Source of the DNA: Zopfochytrium polystomum
Lineage: Eukaryota; Chytridiomycota; Chytridiomycetes; Chytridiales; Chytridiaceae
NCBI GenBank assembly: GCA_025765615.1
Contig: JAIVFJ010000127.1
Coordinates: forward strand, 62,001-126,000
Length of the DNA stretch: 64,000 nt
Direction of reading: 5' to 3'
A program made the translations under genes and the position numbers. The stretch's first letter is position 1, and each line of letters begins with the position of its first letter. The notes under the pieces are model-generated. The model ran no database searches, had not been told where the DNA came from, and saw only the letters and a program-made list of their open reading frames with translations. This document shows positions 9,755 through 21,262 of this stretch, piece after piece.

Positions 9755-11604
9755 TTAATCCCAACCACCCACAACCCGCGTCGTTCCTAGGTCGCCAAAC
9801 CCTGGTACCAATTGCGAGGGATCCATTGGAACAACATTTGGGTGCTTTTTCCCGCGTCCTCTCTTGTTTTTGGTCGCGTCGATGACAGCAACCACTCCAG
9901 ACCTGGCCCGCACATCGTCTGTTGTCATCCATGGCTCGGCTTCGCCTTTCTTGACGGGGGCAGTGCGATTTGGCGGTACGGTAGATGGCGCGTTGGTGGG
10001 CGGACCCCCTTCATCGGAAGAAGAGGCCTTGGGGTTTCCTTTGCTCTTTGCGACGGTGTTGGGTCCCGCGGAGGAGTCTAATGGGGGAGTTACTGGCCTG
10101 TGAGAATGGAAAAACACTCTTGGATATAAGACAGTTCAGATTGCTCACTTCCACTCGGCGCTTTGACGTCGGACTGGGCCGGAGTCTCGCCACCTTTGGC
10201 AACAGCTTCGGAGGGGCGGTCGGAGGACAGCTTTTGGCGCTTGCTGTTGCTTTCCGGAAGAGCCGCTCCGCCCCTTTTTTTCGCTGCTTGATCCCGAGGC
10301 TTCTCACTCGTCTTGTCGGAGGAGGCAATCGAGTTATGGAATGAGACAAATCTTCGTTCTACAAATCAACGTACTTCCGTGTCGTTCTCAACCATCATAT
10401 GTAGAGGTCGAGGCCCGCTGCCATTGAACGCAGAAGAGACACCTTTGGAGGCCTCGCTTCTTTTGCTCTCCGATTCCTCGTTTTTTGTATTTGCAATACG
10501 CCGTTTCTCCCGCCGTTCCAAAAACTTTGGATCGAATCTTTCCCCGTCCAGAATCTTCAGAGACGTCGCGACGGCGAGAATCGTGTTTCGGTACCCGTCC
10601 ACTTCGCACACGCTGTTGCCCTTTAGGTTCAGTTGCCTGAGTTTTGATGCGCGTTGCGATAACGATTTGGTTACGGAAGGCAGGCTAGCGAGGCGATTGT
10701 GTCCCAGGTCGAGGATTTCGATTTCCGGGGGCAGTTTGGTGTAAATGGGCGGCAGCTGCACTATTTCATTGTGTGAGAGACGAAGTTCTCTCAGGGCAGA
10801 CAGGGAGGAGAGGTCTGGCAATTCGGTTATGTTGTTGTGAGAAGCGGAGAGTTTCTTGAGTTTCTGCAGCTTGTCAACGCCGACGACGGCTTTCAGGCTG
10901 TTGTGCGATATAACTGTCAAAGAAGCGGTTACAAGACGCAGCGCATCCCGCTGTAAAGGACGGACCTAACGTGTTCAATTCCGTTAAATTCTGCAAGTTC
11001 TCAATGCGGCTGATCGAATTGTTATTTAAAATTAGAGCGTTCAAATTAGTGAGGCCTAGGAGTTCTTTCGAGAGCCGAGTAATCTTGTTGTGGCTCACGT
11101 TCAAAACTGTTGCATTGGTTGCTCGTCAATAACGTCGAATATTTGAATTCGCAGCGATTTCTGTCTCAGATCAATCAGCACCACCCCACCTTTCAAGCCG
11201 ACCAAGCCGCCCAGTCCGCCGAGGGTCTCCAGTTGGTTTCCAGACAGGTCGAGTTGGGTCAAGCTTTTGCAGCGGGAGAGTCCGGCCAAGTCCTTTGGCG
11301 ACGACAGCAGGTTTCTCGCGAGGTCCAGCCGGCGCAGGCTCAACGCCGCAGACAGGTCGTCGATGGCTCTGAAGCCGAGGCCCGCGCAGTCAGCCGCGAC
11401 GACCGCTGATACTCCTGCTGTTGCTGCAGCAGCTGGAGGCTGCTCCCCGTCGTTTCCAGCAGCAGCAGCAGCAGCAGCAGCAGCTTCCTCGTTCTCTCCG
11501 GTCACTGCTGCTGCTGCTGCTCTGCTGCTGCTGGTGGTGTTGCGGGGGCGGCTGCTTGATCGTTTGGCGAGAAGCTGCAACGTGAGAACCAGTGTCGGCG
11601 CCAT
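9755..11604 (-). CDS. Leucine-rich-repeat protein (Sds22/PPP1R7-like LRR fold)
   Basis: Spliced LRR protein of roughly 520 residues. The first exon (from 11604, MAPTLVLTLQLL) carries poly-Ala encoded by CAG/CTG runs, then LRRs such as SLTQLDLSGNQLETL. Joining the exons gives continuous repeats (LKVLNVSHNKITRL, NALILNNNSISRIENLQN, LNTLVISHNSLKAV, EIEILDLGHNRLASL). An LRR cap (NTILAVATSLKILDGERFD) and a basic coiled segment follow. Later exons, inferred from GTACGT and GTGAGC donors, encode a Lys/Ser-rich tail ending SGVVAVIDATKNKRGRGKK...GGWD. The repeat spacing of about 22-23 residues resembles Sds22-type scaffolds, but the tail is not Sds22, so orthology is open. It is divergently placed 243 bp from the MPDU1-like gene. 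Confidence 0.75.
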
Positions 11605-11847
11605 TCTATTGTCGTTGGATGTTGCGCCGGGGAGCGAGGGAGCGAGCGAGTGGAACTGAGGGTCAAACAAAGGGAAGGCCAAAGGAACAAAGAAAGAAAG
11701 AAAGAAAGAAAGAAAGAAACAAAAAGAACAAAACCTAATTACAAAACAAAAAGAAAATAAATAAAGAGTGGACTCTGTGTGCTGTGTGTACCACAAAACG
11801 AAAGAGAAAAATAAATAAATAAATAAATAAATAAATTATATTTCAGT

Positions 11848-13048
11848 ATGGTTGCGAGCAGAAGAAGAAGCAGCAACAACAACAACAACAACAGGGTTCG
11901 GGCCACGGCGATGGTTCGTGGCTTGCCGCCGACCCTGCTGCTCCTGCTCCTCCTCCTCCTCCTCGGGCCCGCACCTGGCGCATCCGCCGCAGCCGCCGCC
12001 GTCCCCGATGCCGCCTCCACCACTTCATCCGCCGCCGCCGGCGTTCCCCCTCCACCGCAGCTGGGATTGGCATCTTCCTCTACGTCTTCGTCTTCGTCTT
12101 CTGCCACCCCGACCGCGGCCTCATCTCCGCAAAAAGCCGGCCGCGATCAGGCTCAACTGGGCGCCGGAAACGCCCAAGGACGCGGCCGCAAAGACCTTTC
12201 CCCTCCCTTCGAAAATTTGCAGGACCCCCGCGACCTCAAGCTCAAGCCCCTGCGTGGAGTCCGCGGGCTTCTCAGCTCCTACCTTTTGACCCCGCTCATT
12301 GGCCCAAAATGCTCCACTTCCCTTCTGACTTTCCATTTGACGGACTTCCCGTGCCTTCGCCTATTTATTTCCAAGGGACTCGGCATCGGCCTCGTCGCGG
12401 GCGGCGCCGTCATCAAGGCCCCTCAGCTGATCAAAATCGTTATGAAAAAGTCCGCCGTCGGCGTCTCTTTTGCTTCGTACGCTCTTGAGACTTCGGCCTA
12501 TATCGCGGGACTCGCTTACAATGTTCGCAGAGGCAACCCATTCAACACTTACGGCGAACGTGAGCGCGTTTTGTAACCCCGTTGGAAATTTCACCAGACT
12601 CACCCCCATATTCCTTCCAGACGCGTTTATGGCGGTCGCGAACTGTCTTGTGATTGCAATGATGTTTCACTACACCGCCCGATACCAAACTCTGGCCGTC
12701 GTAATGACCGTGACGTTCATCTTCACGTACTCGCTTTTTTCGCCCTCCATTGTCTCGGATCCTATCCTCCTGTCGCTGCAGTGGGTTGCGATTCTGATCG
12801 GCGTTGTGTCAAAAGTACCGCAGATTTACGAGAATTACAGCACGCGCTCCACAGGGCAGCTAAGCGCTGTTACCGTGGGGCTCCAGACGATCGGCTCTCT
12901 CGCAAGGTGCTACACAACTGCAACGGAAGTGAAAGATCCGGTCATTCTCATCACGTACGTGGTTGCAACAGTACTGAACGGAATCGTGTCGTGGCAGATT
13001 TACTTGTACTGGGGACGACCAAAGAAGTTGCAGTATAAGCTTCCCTGA
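11848..13048 (+). CDS. MPDU1: MPDU1-like PQ-loop membrane protein
   Basis: Homologue of mannose-P-dolichol utilisation defect 1, an ER PQ-loop protein needed for use of dolichol-linked mannose and glucose in glycosylation. Two exons, 11848-12559 and 12621-13048, join in phase. The conserved core shows LTPLIGPKC, ISKGLGIGLVAGGAVIKAPQ (PQ-loop 1), then VVSKVPQIYENYSTRSTGQL (PQ-loop 2) and a final membrane segment ending IYLYWGRPK. Seven hydrophobic segments are plausible. Oddly, about 120 extra N-terminal residues precede the core: an Asn run, a strong Leu run (LLLLLLLLLL, residues about 30-39) and an Ala/Ser-rich linker. The second Met (base 11911) would make the Leu run a classic cleavable signal peptide and may be the real start. 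Confidence 0.83.
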
Positions 13049-13605
13049 AAATGACCATAGCGAGAAGCCAGGACCCACAATATTTTACAATAAAGCAAGT
13101 GATTATTAGACATGGTGAACAACAGCCTAGGAAGCCGCGGTGGTGTGAACGTTGCTGTTAGGAACATTGCGGTGGAGCACGGTGCTCTTACGGCAGCGCG
13201 GTGCCCAATTCATGTCAAGAATGAAAAATGGGTACGAGCAAGGCAGCCACAACACACTCAAGTCCAAAACTGGGGGAAAATAAAGAGTAGGCGCCTGGCA
13301 GGGAAGTTCTCTTGATGAGGAAACGCGTAAGATTCGGAATGCACGACGCAGGAAGTTTTACATTCCAGATTAAAAGGGGAAGAACAGAGGGTACCGAGCC
13401 TTTGCCAAATATAGCTTTGACTCCGTCGTACAACACACTGTGAAACCTGTTCTTAGTCCTGCTCTTTCCGCAATGCTGAGTCGTGAGTGTTGATGTCGCT
13501 TTGTCAGAAGCTTGGGGGGTGAATGTGTCATTAGTTTTTGAGGGGGCTTGTTCTGCTGGCTGACACGTATCCGCTTTTTCGAGCTCCTGCAGCGTCAGCA
13601 TCATC
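13049..13605. other. Intergenic, MPDU1 3' flank and C2H2 gene promoter
   Basis: AATAAAGC at about 13089 may be the MPDU1 polyadenylation signal. No gene-like frame, RNA or repeat was recognised. Confidence 0.4.
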
Positions 13606-15669
13606 ATGGCCGAGGTTTCGCCGTTAACCCCTGCCGCCGCCGCCGCCGATGCTGCAGGCATGGCCGCCGCGCATCCTCACGCGACAAGCCCCCGCCTCTT
13701 GGGGTGCGGGGCTCCTCAAGCTGCTGCTGCTGCTGCTGGTGGCGCGGTGGCCTCGCCTGGAGAACTGGATGGCGGTAGTGGCGACCCCGACAATGCATCC
13801 GATGGCGGCAACGACCGCAGCATCTCCAGCCCCAAGGACAGCCGCCGGAGCTCTGCACTCTTGGAACTGAACTGCGAGGGCCGCAGCGAGAGCTCCTCTA
13901 CACTCCTCAGGTCAGCAATGACCCACGGCATCGCGGAGGAGTCGCGCGCTACGGCTTCTGGTGGAGACCCGCACGCCAACCATGCAAAGTTAGTGATTCC
14001 GCCAATATCCTGCTTGCTGGCCGCCGGCGGCGTCGTCGGCATTGCCGGCTCTGCTGTATCCCACGGCTCTGGGCCGCGCGATATTCCAACACCCCTGCAG
14101 TCGCGTCACCACTCCTTTCAGTCTTACCAGCAGTACCAGCATCCTCTTTTACAGCAGCAAAAGTTCAACGTCCACACCATTTACCAGTCTCACCACCTCG
14201 CTCATCAGTGGACCCAGCCCAACAATGCGGACCGCCATCACAACCCCCCTTCTCCGCCGCTCCCCTCCCCACCTTCATCAACAATCCCGACATCCTTCGC
14301 AGCTTCAACTTCCACTGCAGCGGTCTTACACCCTCTGTCAGTGATTGCTGGGGTTCCCAGCACCACGGAGTCGCTAGAGTCCTCTGTGACTCAACCCAGA
14401 TCTGCACAGCCTCAAGTTCCCTCGGCGCAGCAGCCCGCCGTTGCACTGCCACACGATCATGGAGATGTAAGAACCCACCATTTCATCTGTTCGTTTTCAG
14501 CCTTGATTGGTACGATTGCTCACCCCTTACCGTTTTCGCAGCAGCAAGCTACCTATCAGAACACTGCGCACTACAGCTACCGAGTCAGTCCATCGATGCA
14601 TGTGATTAGAGACTTGGGAGTGGCACTTCCACCGGTACCAATCATTCAGTATAGCAGTCAACACCCGTACTCCTACTACCAGCGAGGAGACGGAGTGAGC
14701 GAATCGTACCAGTACAGTTTGTTCCCTCCCAGCCAATATGTGACTCACTCGAAAGCGCCGTCCTCGACTGGAACCACGGAGACAGAGCCAATTGTATCTT
14801 TTCTGTCTGCCGCTCATCAGCGGACTTCCCCTCCACCGTTAGATCAATATCATTCCACCGCAGTCTCCAAATGCGAGAACGCCAACGTCCCAGCAGACTC
14901 AACGGAGACGAAAAGCTTGCCCCTGGTGGAAAACTCAATGTCCACCGCCCCGCCGTCTGAAGGATCGGGCGAGGATACGTGCGAGGCGGAGACGAAGTTG
15001 GAACCATCTACAAGTCAGAAAACGCGCGAAAGACGGAGAAAGACTGCGTCCAGCTCGTCGTCCATGTCTGGGAGTGGAAAGGCGTACATTTGTCCAAACT
15101 CCGGGTGCTCCAAGTCCTTCACTCGACGGTACAATTTGCAAAGCCATTTGCGATGCCACTCTGGTGAGTGATTACTTTGTTTCCGAGTCAGCATTCTGAA
15201 GTTTCGTCCACCTCCACCTCCTCCTCCTCGGGCTTTTTTTTTTTTTGTTTTCTTTTTTTTCTTTCCGGGAAATCTGCCTTCAAGGCGAACGGCCGTATTG
15301 CTGCGACTTGTGCAGCCTGACTTTTTCGCGAAAGCATGATTTGCGAAGACATACCCGGTCTCTGCATTCGGTAGATCGGCCGCACTTGTGCACCCATTGC
15401 AATTTGTCGTTTGCACGATCGGTAAAGCTTTTTTTTTTTCGTTTTCTCTTTTGACTTCAACGTTTTGCCGATGCTCTCGCTTCGAACTACCCTTTATTTA
15501 GGACGCCCTCAAGCGGCACCTTGCATCTGAGGCGAAGCGATCGAATGGACACCCGGCCGATGGCGTGGCGTCTCCCGAGACTGCGTCTGCATTGCTGCCG
15601 AGTGAGGCTGGCAAGGTACCAGCCGAGTCGGACTCCGACTCGGACGATTCTTCCTCGTCCGCCGGCTAG
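13606..15669 (+). CDS. C2H2 zinc-finger transcription factor
   Basis: Probable DNA-binding regulator with three C-terminal C2H2 fingers. Finger 1 (YICPNSGCSKSFTRRYNLQ...H) ends exon 1 at 15163. Finger 2 (YCCDLCSLTFSRKHDLRRHT) is exon 2, 15285-15421. Finger 3 (HLCTHCNLSFARS/DALKRHL) straddles the second intron, and exon 3 (15502-15669) ends in an acidic Ser/Asp tail. TGEKP-like linkers (SGERP, SVDRP) separate the fingers. The roughly 500-residue N-terminal part is Ala/Ser/Gln/Pro-rich and disordered. A probable extra intron at 14467-14541 (GTAAGA...TTCGCAG, 75 nt, no frame change) would remove a hydrophobic stretch and join a His/Asp segment to poly-Gln. No orthologue is recognised, and target genes cannot be inferred. 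Confidence 0.82.
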
Positions 15670-15882
15670 GGAGGATGGCCGAATGCGACTTGCGACTTTG
15701 CCCTTCGTTGTACCTTATCTCTCTTTTTTTTTTTTTTTTCTCCCTATTTTCTTCATATTGTAAATGCCGTCACCACATGTAGCGCAAAAGGAGGGGAGGA
15801 AGCATGCCCTGGCGAGAGATAAAACAAGCCGTTTGGCGTATGAAGCATGATTGCCAGGAACCTCCCAAAGAGAATTGGGCGG

Positions 15883-15914
<32 letters not shown>

Positions 15915-16184
15915 GAGCGGTATTAATCCCATTTATAGGGAGGAACTCCCAAGACCACCAACGTCAACTCTCTGGCCTCATGTGCGAGGATAGCTGCAGG
16001 AGAACAGGAAGAAGCTAGGAGCGGCGTCTGCGTGGAAGGAGTTGAAGCCCTTGGTGGAAATGTTTGTTCAAACACGCGGTAAAGACCAGGAAGAAGTACA
16101 AGACGAAGAAGAATACACGAAGAATCGGAAGATACATATCCAAACGGCATCCTTCGCCTGAACTGTTAATTATTCTAGTGGCGT

Positions 16185-16242
<58 letters not shown>

Positions 16243-16254
16243 AAAGCACTGTCG
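15670..16254. other. Intergenic with poly-T and (CA)n microsatellite
   Basis: Converging 3' ends of the C2H2 and UreD genes. It contains T runs at about 15726-15739 and 15890-15914 and a (CA)n tract at about 16187-16240. No gene was recognised; frames reading VCVCVC here are microsatellite artefacts. Confidence 0.5.
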
Positions 16255-17715
16255 TCAAACAGCGCGCGAAAACAGGTTGAACCCGACCTCGTCCTCCAAC
16301 CCGGCGAGTCGGTCGCGCAGGAACGCGCGCATCGTGTCGGTGTCGAGCGCGGCGGCGCGCACCACGACGCCGTACACGCCTTCGGGCAGCGCGTTGCCGC
16401 CGTTGTTGTCGTCGTCGTCGTCGTCGTCGTCGAGCTCGGGCCAGCCCGCGGTCGCGGCGGGCGCCGTCGTCACGAGCGACACGGACCACATAAGGCCTGT
16501 CGTCGTCGTCGATGACGACGACGGCGGCGGCCGTCGACCGCCGTCGCCGCCGTGCCGGTCGCCGACGCGCGGCTGCGACGTAAAGGCGGCCCACGCGTTG
16601 CGGGCGAGGCGGGCGGCGCGCGGGCCGACGAGGACGAGCGTCGCGAAGCAGTGGAAGCCGAGCATGCGCGGGGCGTAGGAGCGAAGGCGGCGGCGGCGGG
16701 GGCTGTCGGGGCCGGTGGTGGAGTTGGGGTTGGCGGTGGTTGCGGCGGTGGTGGCGGTGTCGGCGGCGTCGTCGTCGTCGGGGTCGTCTCTTAGGAGCAG
16801 GACGTCGCGGAAGATTTGCACGGGGGGTGGTGGCGGTGGTGGCGGCGCCGCTGGGCTTCGCGACGTCTTCTCGTTGTCGTCGCTGTCGTCCTCCTCGCCG
16901 TCATCGTCATCACCATCTCCGCCCTCCTCCTCCTCCTCCTCCTCCTCCTTCGCCTCCACCGCCACCGGCTCCACCTCAACGTCAATCTTGATCGCGCTCT
17001 CGTACGCCTCAAAGTCCCACTCCTCGCCGCGCGAGCGGCGGCCGGACGTGTACCAGTCGAGGCAGACGACGCTGGCGCCGCGCGGGGCGAGCGTATACCG
17101 CTGTCGCTGGACGAAGTAGGCGTCGGCAAAGAGAGTGACGGGATCCGGCAGCACGCAGAGCAGGGCGCCGGCGCCGACGCGGGCTTTGATGAACTGGGCG
17201 GTCGGTGGTGGTGGCGGCGGGGGCGGCTTGAGCGCAGCAGCATCAGCGGTTGTCGCCGGCGGCGGCGGGGTCAGCGGCGGCGTCATCGCCGTCCCTGTCT
17301 GCGTCTTCGTCGTCGTCTGCGGCGGCGTCGTCGTCGATACGACGGGGGTTCTTGTGCGAAAGACCTTTGTGCTTCCCTGGGTGAGGAGCGACAGGGAGCA
17401 GCGGCCGTCGAGGCGGACGGAGAGGGCGACGCGGTCGCCGGCGACGAGGCCGCCGCCGTAGGAGAGGACGTAGACGTCGCGGTGGGAGGGGTTGGAGCGG
17501 TGCGGCGACGGGGACATGAGGCGCAGCGGGTACTGGAAGGAGAGGGTGCGCAGGTCGCAGGAACGGCGGGCGGTGGTGGGCGACGCAGACGACGACAACG
17601 GCGATGCCGCCGTGGTGGTCTTTTCGGCCTTCTTGCTGGTGGTGCTGCTGCTGCGAGCCGCACTGTGCGGCGGTGGTGCCGAGGGCGCCTCGACAAGCCA
17701 GATAACGCCTTGCAT
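16255..17715 (-). CDS. ureD: Urease accessory protein UreD/UreH
   Basis: UreD scaffolds the UreF-UreG assembly that delivers nickel to apo-urease. A single exon of 486 codons starts MQGVIWLVEAP at 17715. The diagnostic motif YGGGLVAGDRVALSVRL is followed by LSLLTQGSTKVFRTR, and later by AGALLCVLPDPVTLFADA and RMLGFHCFATLVLVGP. The C-terminus DTMRAFLRDRLAGLEDEVGF is typical. The protein is far longer than the usual 270-330 residues because low-complexity segments are inserted between conserved blocks: a Thr/Pro block after residue about 140, a Glu/Asp block near 260-290, a Pro run near 305, and Asp/Asn runs near 430-440. The region is very GC-rich. No urease structural gene is in the window. 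Confidence 0.85.
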   Translation of the reverse strand: MQGVIWLVEAPSAPPPHSAARSSSTTSKKAEKTTTAASPLSSSASPTTARRSCDLRTLSFQYPLRLMSPSPHRSNPSHRDVYVLSYGGGLVAGDRVALSVRLDGRCSLSLLTQGSTKVFRTRTPVVSTTTPPQTTTKTQTGTAMTPPLTPPPPATTADAAALKPPPPPPPPTAQFIKARVGAGALLCVLPDPVTLFADAYFVQRQRYTLAPRGASVVCLDWYTSGRRSRGEEWDFEAYESAIKIDVEVEPVAVEAKEEEEEEEEGGDGDDDDGEEDDSDDNEKTSRSPAAPPPPPPPPVQIFRDVLLLRDDPDDDDAADTATTAATTANPNSTTGPDSPRRRRLRSYAPRMLGFHCFATLVLVGPRAARLARNAWAAFTSQPRVGDRHGGDGGRRPPPSSSSTTTTGLMWSVSLVTTAPAATAGWPELDDDDDDDDNNGGNALPEGVYGVVVRAAALDTDTMRAFLRDRLAGLEDEVGFNLFSRAV

Positions 17716-17786
17716 TGTGGGGCCAAAAAACCAAACCAACAAAGGAAAAAAAAAAAAAAGAGCGAGTGATAACCTCTCTCTCTCTC

Positions 17787-17819
<33 letters not shown>

Positions 17820-18084
17820 GTCTCTCTGTCTCCCTCTCTCTCTCTCTCCACAAGATCGTCAGTTGCTTGCTGCACGATGCGTTTTATTGTCCGAAATGAA
17901 GAAGGAGGAGTTAATAACCCTACACTAGAGAAAGAAAAGCAAAAGAGAACAAAAAAAAATGTATGAATGGCCTGCAGGACAACGAAATGGAGAACTAAAT
18001 CAAAGGGAGAGCGACGGAACAACGAAACGAGAAGTGAAGCGAAACGGAAAAAATCAGTGGAAAAAAGCCGCCCGACAGCACCAG
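17716..18084. other. Intergenic with (CT)n tract
   Basis: Short region between PacC 3' and UreD 5' ends, both on the minus strand. A CT/CTGTCT tract occupies about 17774-17850, placing a polypurine strand just upstream of the UreD start. Nothing else was recognised. Confidence 0.5.
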
Positions 18085-19741
18085 CTAGGCTGTTGCTTGG
18101 GTCATTGCGGCAGCCTTCCTCTCGCCGGCATCCGCCGTCGCTGTTGTCGCCTTGATGTGCTGCAGGTGCTTGAAAAGCATGAGAACAACCTGCTTGTGGA
18201 TCGCGCGCCGCTGGTCGGGCGTGATGGTCTGCGATTCGCCGTCTTCTCCGGCGGGGGAACCACCCGGCGAAGCAGCCCTACCTGCGGTTGCGGCTCCCGC
18301 GTCCTTTCCTTCCAGCTTGAGGCGGTCGATGCCTCGAAGAACGTCCGTTTCCTCGCGAGGACTGCGTTCGGGCCGCGGCGCGTTCTGCGGCGGGAGCACC
18401 ACGATCTGGTACTCCGTCGGGTTCGCCACGCGCGGGTTCGGGAACACTTGGCCGTGCACGGGCGAAGTGTACATGGCTGGGCCGCTCTGGTACGGCTGCG
18501 CGGGGACGTACGGGATGTAGGAGCTCGGCGCGGTGGGAATGTCGGCCCGCATGGTGAACGGCAGGTGGGCTGGGAACGACATGGACTGCACGAATGCCGG
18601 GGGTTGCGGCGCGGGCGCGCCAGGAGCAGGTGCACCGACTTGGCCCGCGGGCCAAGCTGGGTACAGCGGGTCAGGCAAAATTTCGTTCGAAAGCTGCAAC
18701 AGGAACGTGTCCAGATCGATCTCTTCTGCCGGGGCAAGGTTTGGTCCAGGTGCTCCAGCAAACTGCGGCGCTGCGTTCGTCCGAAACAGAGGAGGCTGGA
18801 TTTGGGCATCCATGACGCTGATCGGCGGCGAAACAAGGGCCCCGTTCAGTCCCAAAATGGCCGAAAGATCGTCGAGGCGTCGCTGCATAGCTGGATTTGT
18901 AATAGTTAGAACACTCTGCAGCCGAATGCAGCCGAACCCAGGCGAACCCAGGCGAACCAAGACGAAAAACTTACTCAAATCATACTGGAGGTTGAGTCGT
19001 TTATTTTTAGCATCGTCGAGAAATTCATCGTACAGGTCCGACGCGCTTCGCTTTTTGCCGCCATACTTTTCGTCAAGTTGCTCGTGCGCAACGGGCGGAG
19101 CTGGGGTTGGGGGGACGGACACTTGCGGGGCTGGAGGGCGGGACAATTAAAAGTGATCAGAACTGACCAACTCGTGCGCCGCCAATTATCAAAAGAGTGG
19201 TTCCGTACCCGTGCTCTGAGACCAGTCGGAGTACTCTGAAAAGCTGGGTGAATTCGGCAAGTTTGGTGGGGACAGTGAGCCAGTGTAAGAGGTGGCGGGT
19301 GGGCTATTCAGGAAACCGTCTTGCTTCATCGCTGGGGCGAAAAATCCTTGTTGTGGTTGTTGCATGGGCAGTGCGGGTGCGGTGGCGCTTGCTCCACGGG
19401 GATGGGCTATAACACGGTGGGACTTGCCCGTGAGACTGAACGAGTTTTGCTGATCGCCCCTTCCCTTGTCCAAGTGGATGCGGTCATGCTTTTTCAAGTC
19501 TTGGGGGCGTTTGAAAGCCCTGGAGCAGATCTAAAGAGAGAGAGTGTGTGTGTGTGTGTACGTGTGTGTGTAAGAATTCCTCGACGTTTGCAAGGTTGTC
19601 TCGCGCCTCCAGCGCCAGCCACGGCGGATGGTCGGAGCGGACTCCTGTAAAGAATTCCTTGGCGCCAAGACGCCCAGCCCCACCGTCTCTATCTCACGCA
19701 ACACACACACACACACGCACACGCACACACTCTCTCGCGGA

Positions 19742-19785
<44 letters not shown>

Positions 19786-20153
19786 GCACATACCGGGCAG
19801 CTGTGCGGCTTGAGCGGGATGTGAATGCGAATGTGACTTGTCAGATGGTCCCGCTTCGCAGCGACAACGCTGCACGACTCCCAGTGGCATTCCAGGCACA
19901 GGTTGTTGGTTTTCTTCCGGCCGACGTGGTCGTTGGTGAGGTGGTTGTAGAGGGCCTCGGCGTCGGTGAAGGTGAGCGAGCACGGCGGCTGCGACCACAG
20001 GCACTGGATGATCTCGCCCCCGCCGTCCGAGCCGTCGTCGCCGGCGGCGTCGAGCGATGACGAAGAGGACGACGAGCTGAGGTTGCGCGATGCGGAGAAG
20101 CTGTCGCCGCCGCCAGAGGCGGCGGTGGAGAGCACCATCAGGGACGGATCCAT
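18085..20153 (-). CDS. pacC: PacC/Rim101 pH-responsive zinc-finger regulator
   Basis: Fungal alkaline-pH transcription factor. Four exons (20153-19794, 19530-19209, 19130-18975, 18890-18085) join to 547 residues. Exon 1 encodes the PacC signature: an atypical first finger ([12 protein letters not shown]...EALYNHL) then [20 protein letters not shown] and [19 protein letters not shown]. Finger 3 ([21 protein letters not shown]) is split by intron 1, which contains a long GT/CA microsatellite and a GTATGT donor. The middle is Pro/Gln-rich, and [20 protein letters not shown] is a basic/acidic segment. PacC proteins are normally activated by proteolysis downstream of the Pal/Rim pathway. Whether the processing site is kept cannot be judged here. 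The start MDPSLMVLS is in a good context. Confidence 0.88.
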
Positions 20154-20278
20154 TTGGCGGCGCGGGCGCGGGTGCTGTTAAAGCTTCAGGTGCAGTGGTG
20201 GTGGTGGTGGTGGTTTCTCTGATGATGTTGCTGCGGCCGCTGCTGCCGATCGGGCGTGGGGTGCAATGAAGCGGTCAC

Positions 20279-20340
<62 letters not shown>

Positions 20341-20844
20341 CACACTGAAAGAGACGTAAACAGCGAAGAGACGAGGTGGAGCCTCCGGGGCGGACTGCGA
20401 AACTGCCACGAACGGTTTTGGGCGAGGGGGTGAAGGGTATGAGGTTTTCCGCCAAGTATTTATTTAATTTTTGTGGCAACACACACTGGAGGGACAGAGA
20501 GAGAGAGAGAGAGACAGAGCGAGAGGGCCGTGTCTGGCATTTCGCAGTCTCTCTCTCTGTCTCTGCAAGTGTGCGTTTGTTTGCATACTCCAAAACCAAA
20601 AAGGCGACCCCTAAAATATTCTTGTCGCCAGTCGGGGCGTCGGCTCTTTTTCTGTGTTTTCTCTTTTTGTTATAATCTTTTGTTTTTCTTTTTGGGTTTT
20701 TTGATATCATTGTGGGGTCTGTGTGGGCGAGCGCCAAGAAATCGTGACGACGCAGGAGGATTTCTTGGCACTGCCTGCTGTGAGGGAGAGAGACAGAGCG
20801 AGAAGGAGAGGGAGCGAGAGAGAGAGACTGAGAGAGAGCTGAGG

Positions 20845-20900
<56 letters not shown>

Positions 20901-21058
20901 GAGAAAACTAAATCAATGCACCACGGCTCGCTGCGTGGAGTGGAGGACTTTGAGGAGAGTAGAGTAGGACAGGGACCTGGCGCTAACCTGCGAACGAGAC
21001 CCGCTAGTATCCGCAGACCTCCGCGTGCCGGCGGCTGCGGGGCGTGGGGCAAAATGGA

Positions 21059-21185
21059 CTATATGTATTCAAATAAAACGAAAAAAGAAAGGGAGAAAAC
21101 TTGGCTGCAACTGCATGGTGTTGCTTCATCATCCACACAACTGGAGCAAACAGTATGAATGATCCCCTCGTAACTTCTCTCTCTT

Positions 21186-21250
<65 letters not shown>

Positions 21251-21262
21251 TTCAACTCTCTC
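21059..21262 (+). repeat. Dispersed repeat ending in (CT)n, copy 2
   Basis: Second copy of the unit at 3958-4112: TATGTATTCAAATAAAACG at the left, CATCCACACAAC and GATCCCCTCGTAAC in the middle, and a CT run on the right. The CT tail is longer and impure here. Confidence 0.6.

Noticed and set aside
11440..11535. CAG/CTG repeat considered as poly-Gln disease-type expansion or microsatellite outside genes
   Set aside because: It lies in the LRR gene's first exon and is read there as poly-Ala; no separate feature.
16015..16239. Frames reading Val-Cys or Thr-His runs, here and at 19.5-19.8, 20.2-20.4, 21.4-21.9 and 22.9 kb
   Set aside because: Direct translations of (CA)n/(GT)n microsatellites, no codon bias or conserved motif.
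16255..17715. Bacterial origin of UreD by horizontal transfer because it is intronless
   Set aside because: UreD occurs widely in fungi and plants, other genes here are also single-exon, and the low-complexity style matches neighbours.
20280..20340. Regular repeats considered as CRISPR or telomeric arrays
   Set aside because: Pure dinucleotide arrays without spacers and without a TTAGGG-type unit.
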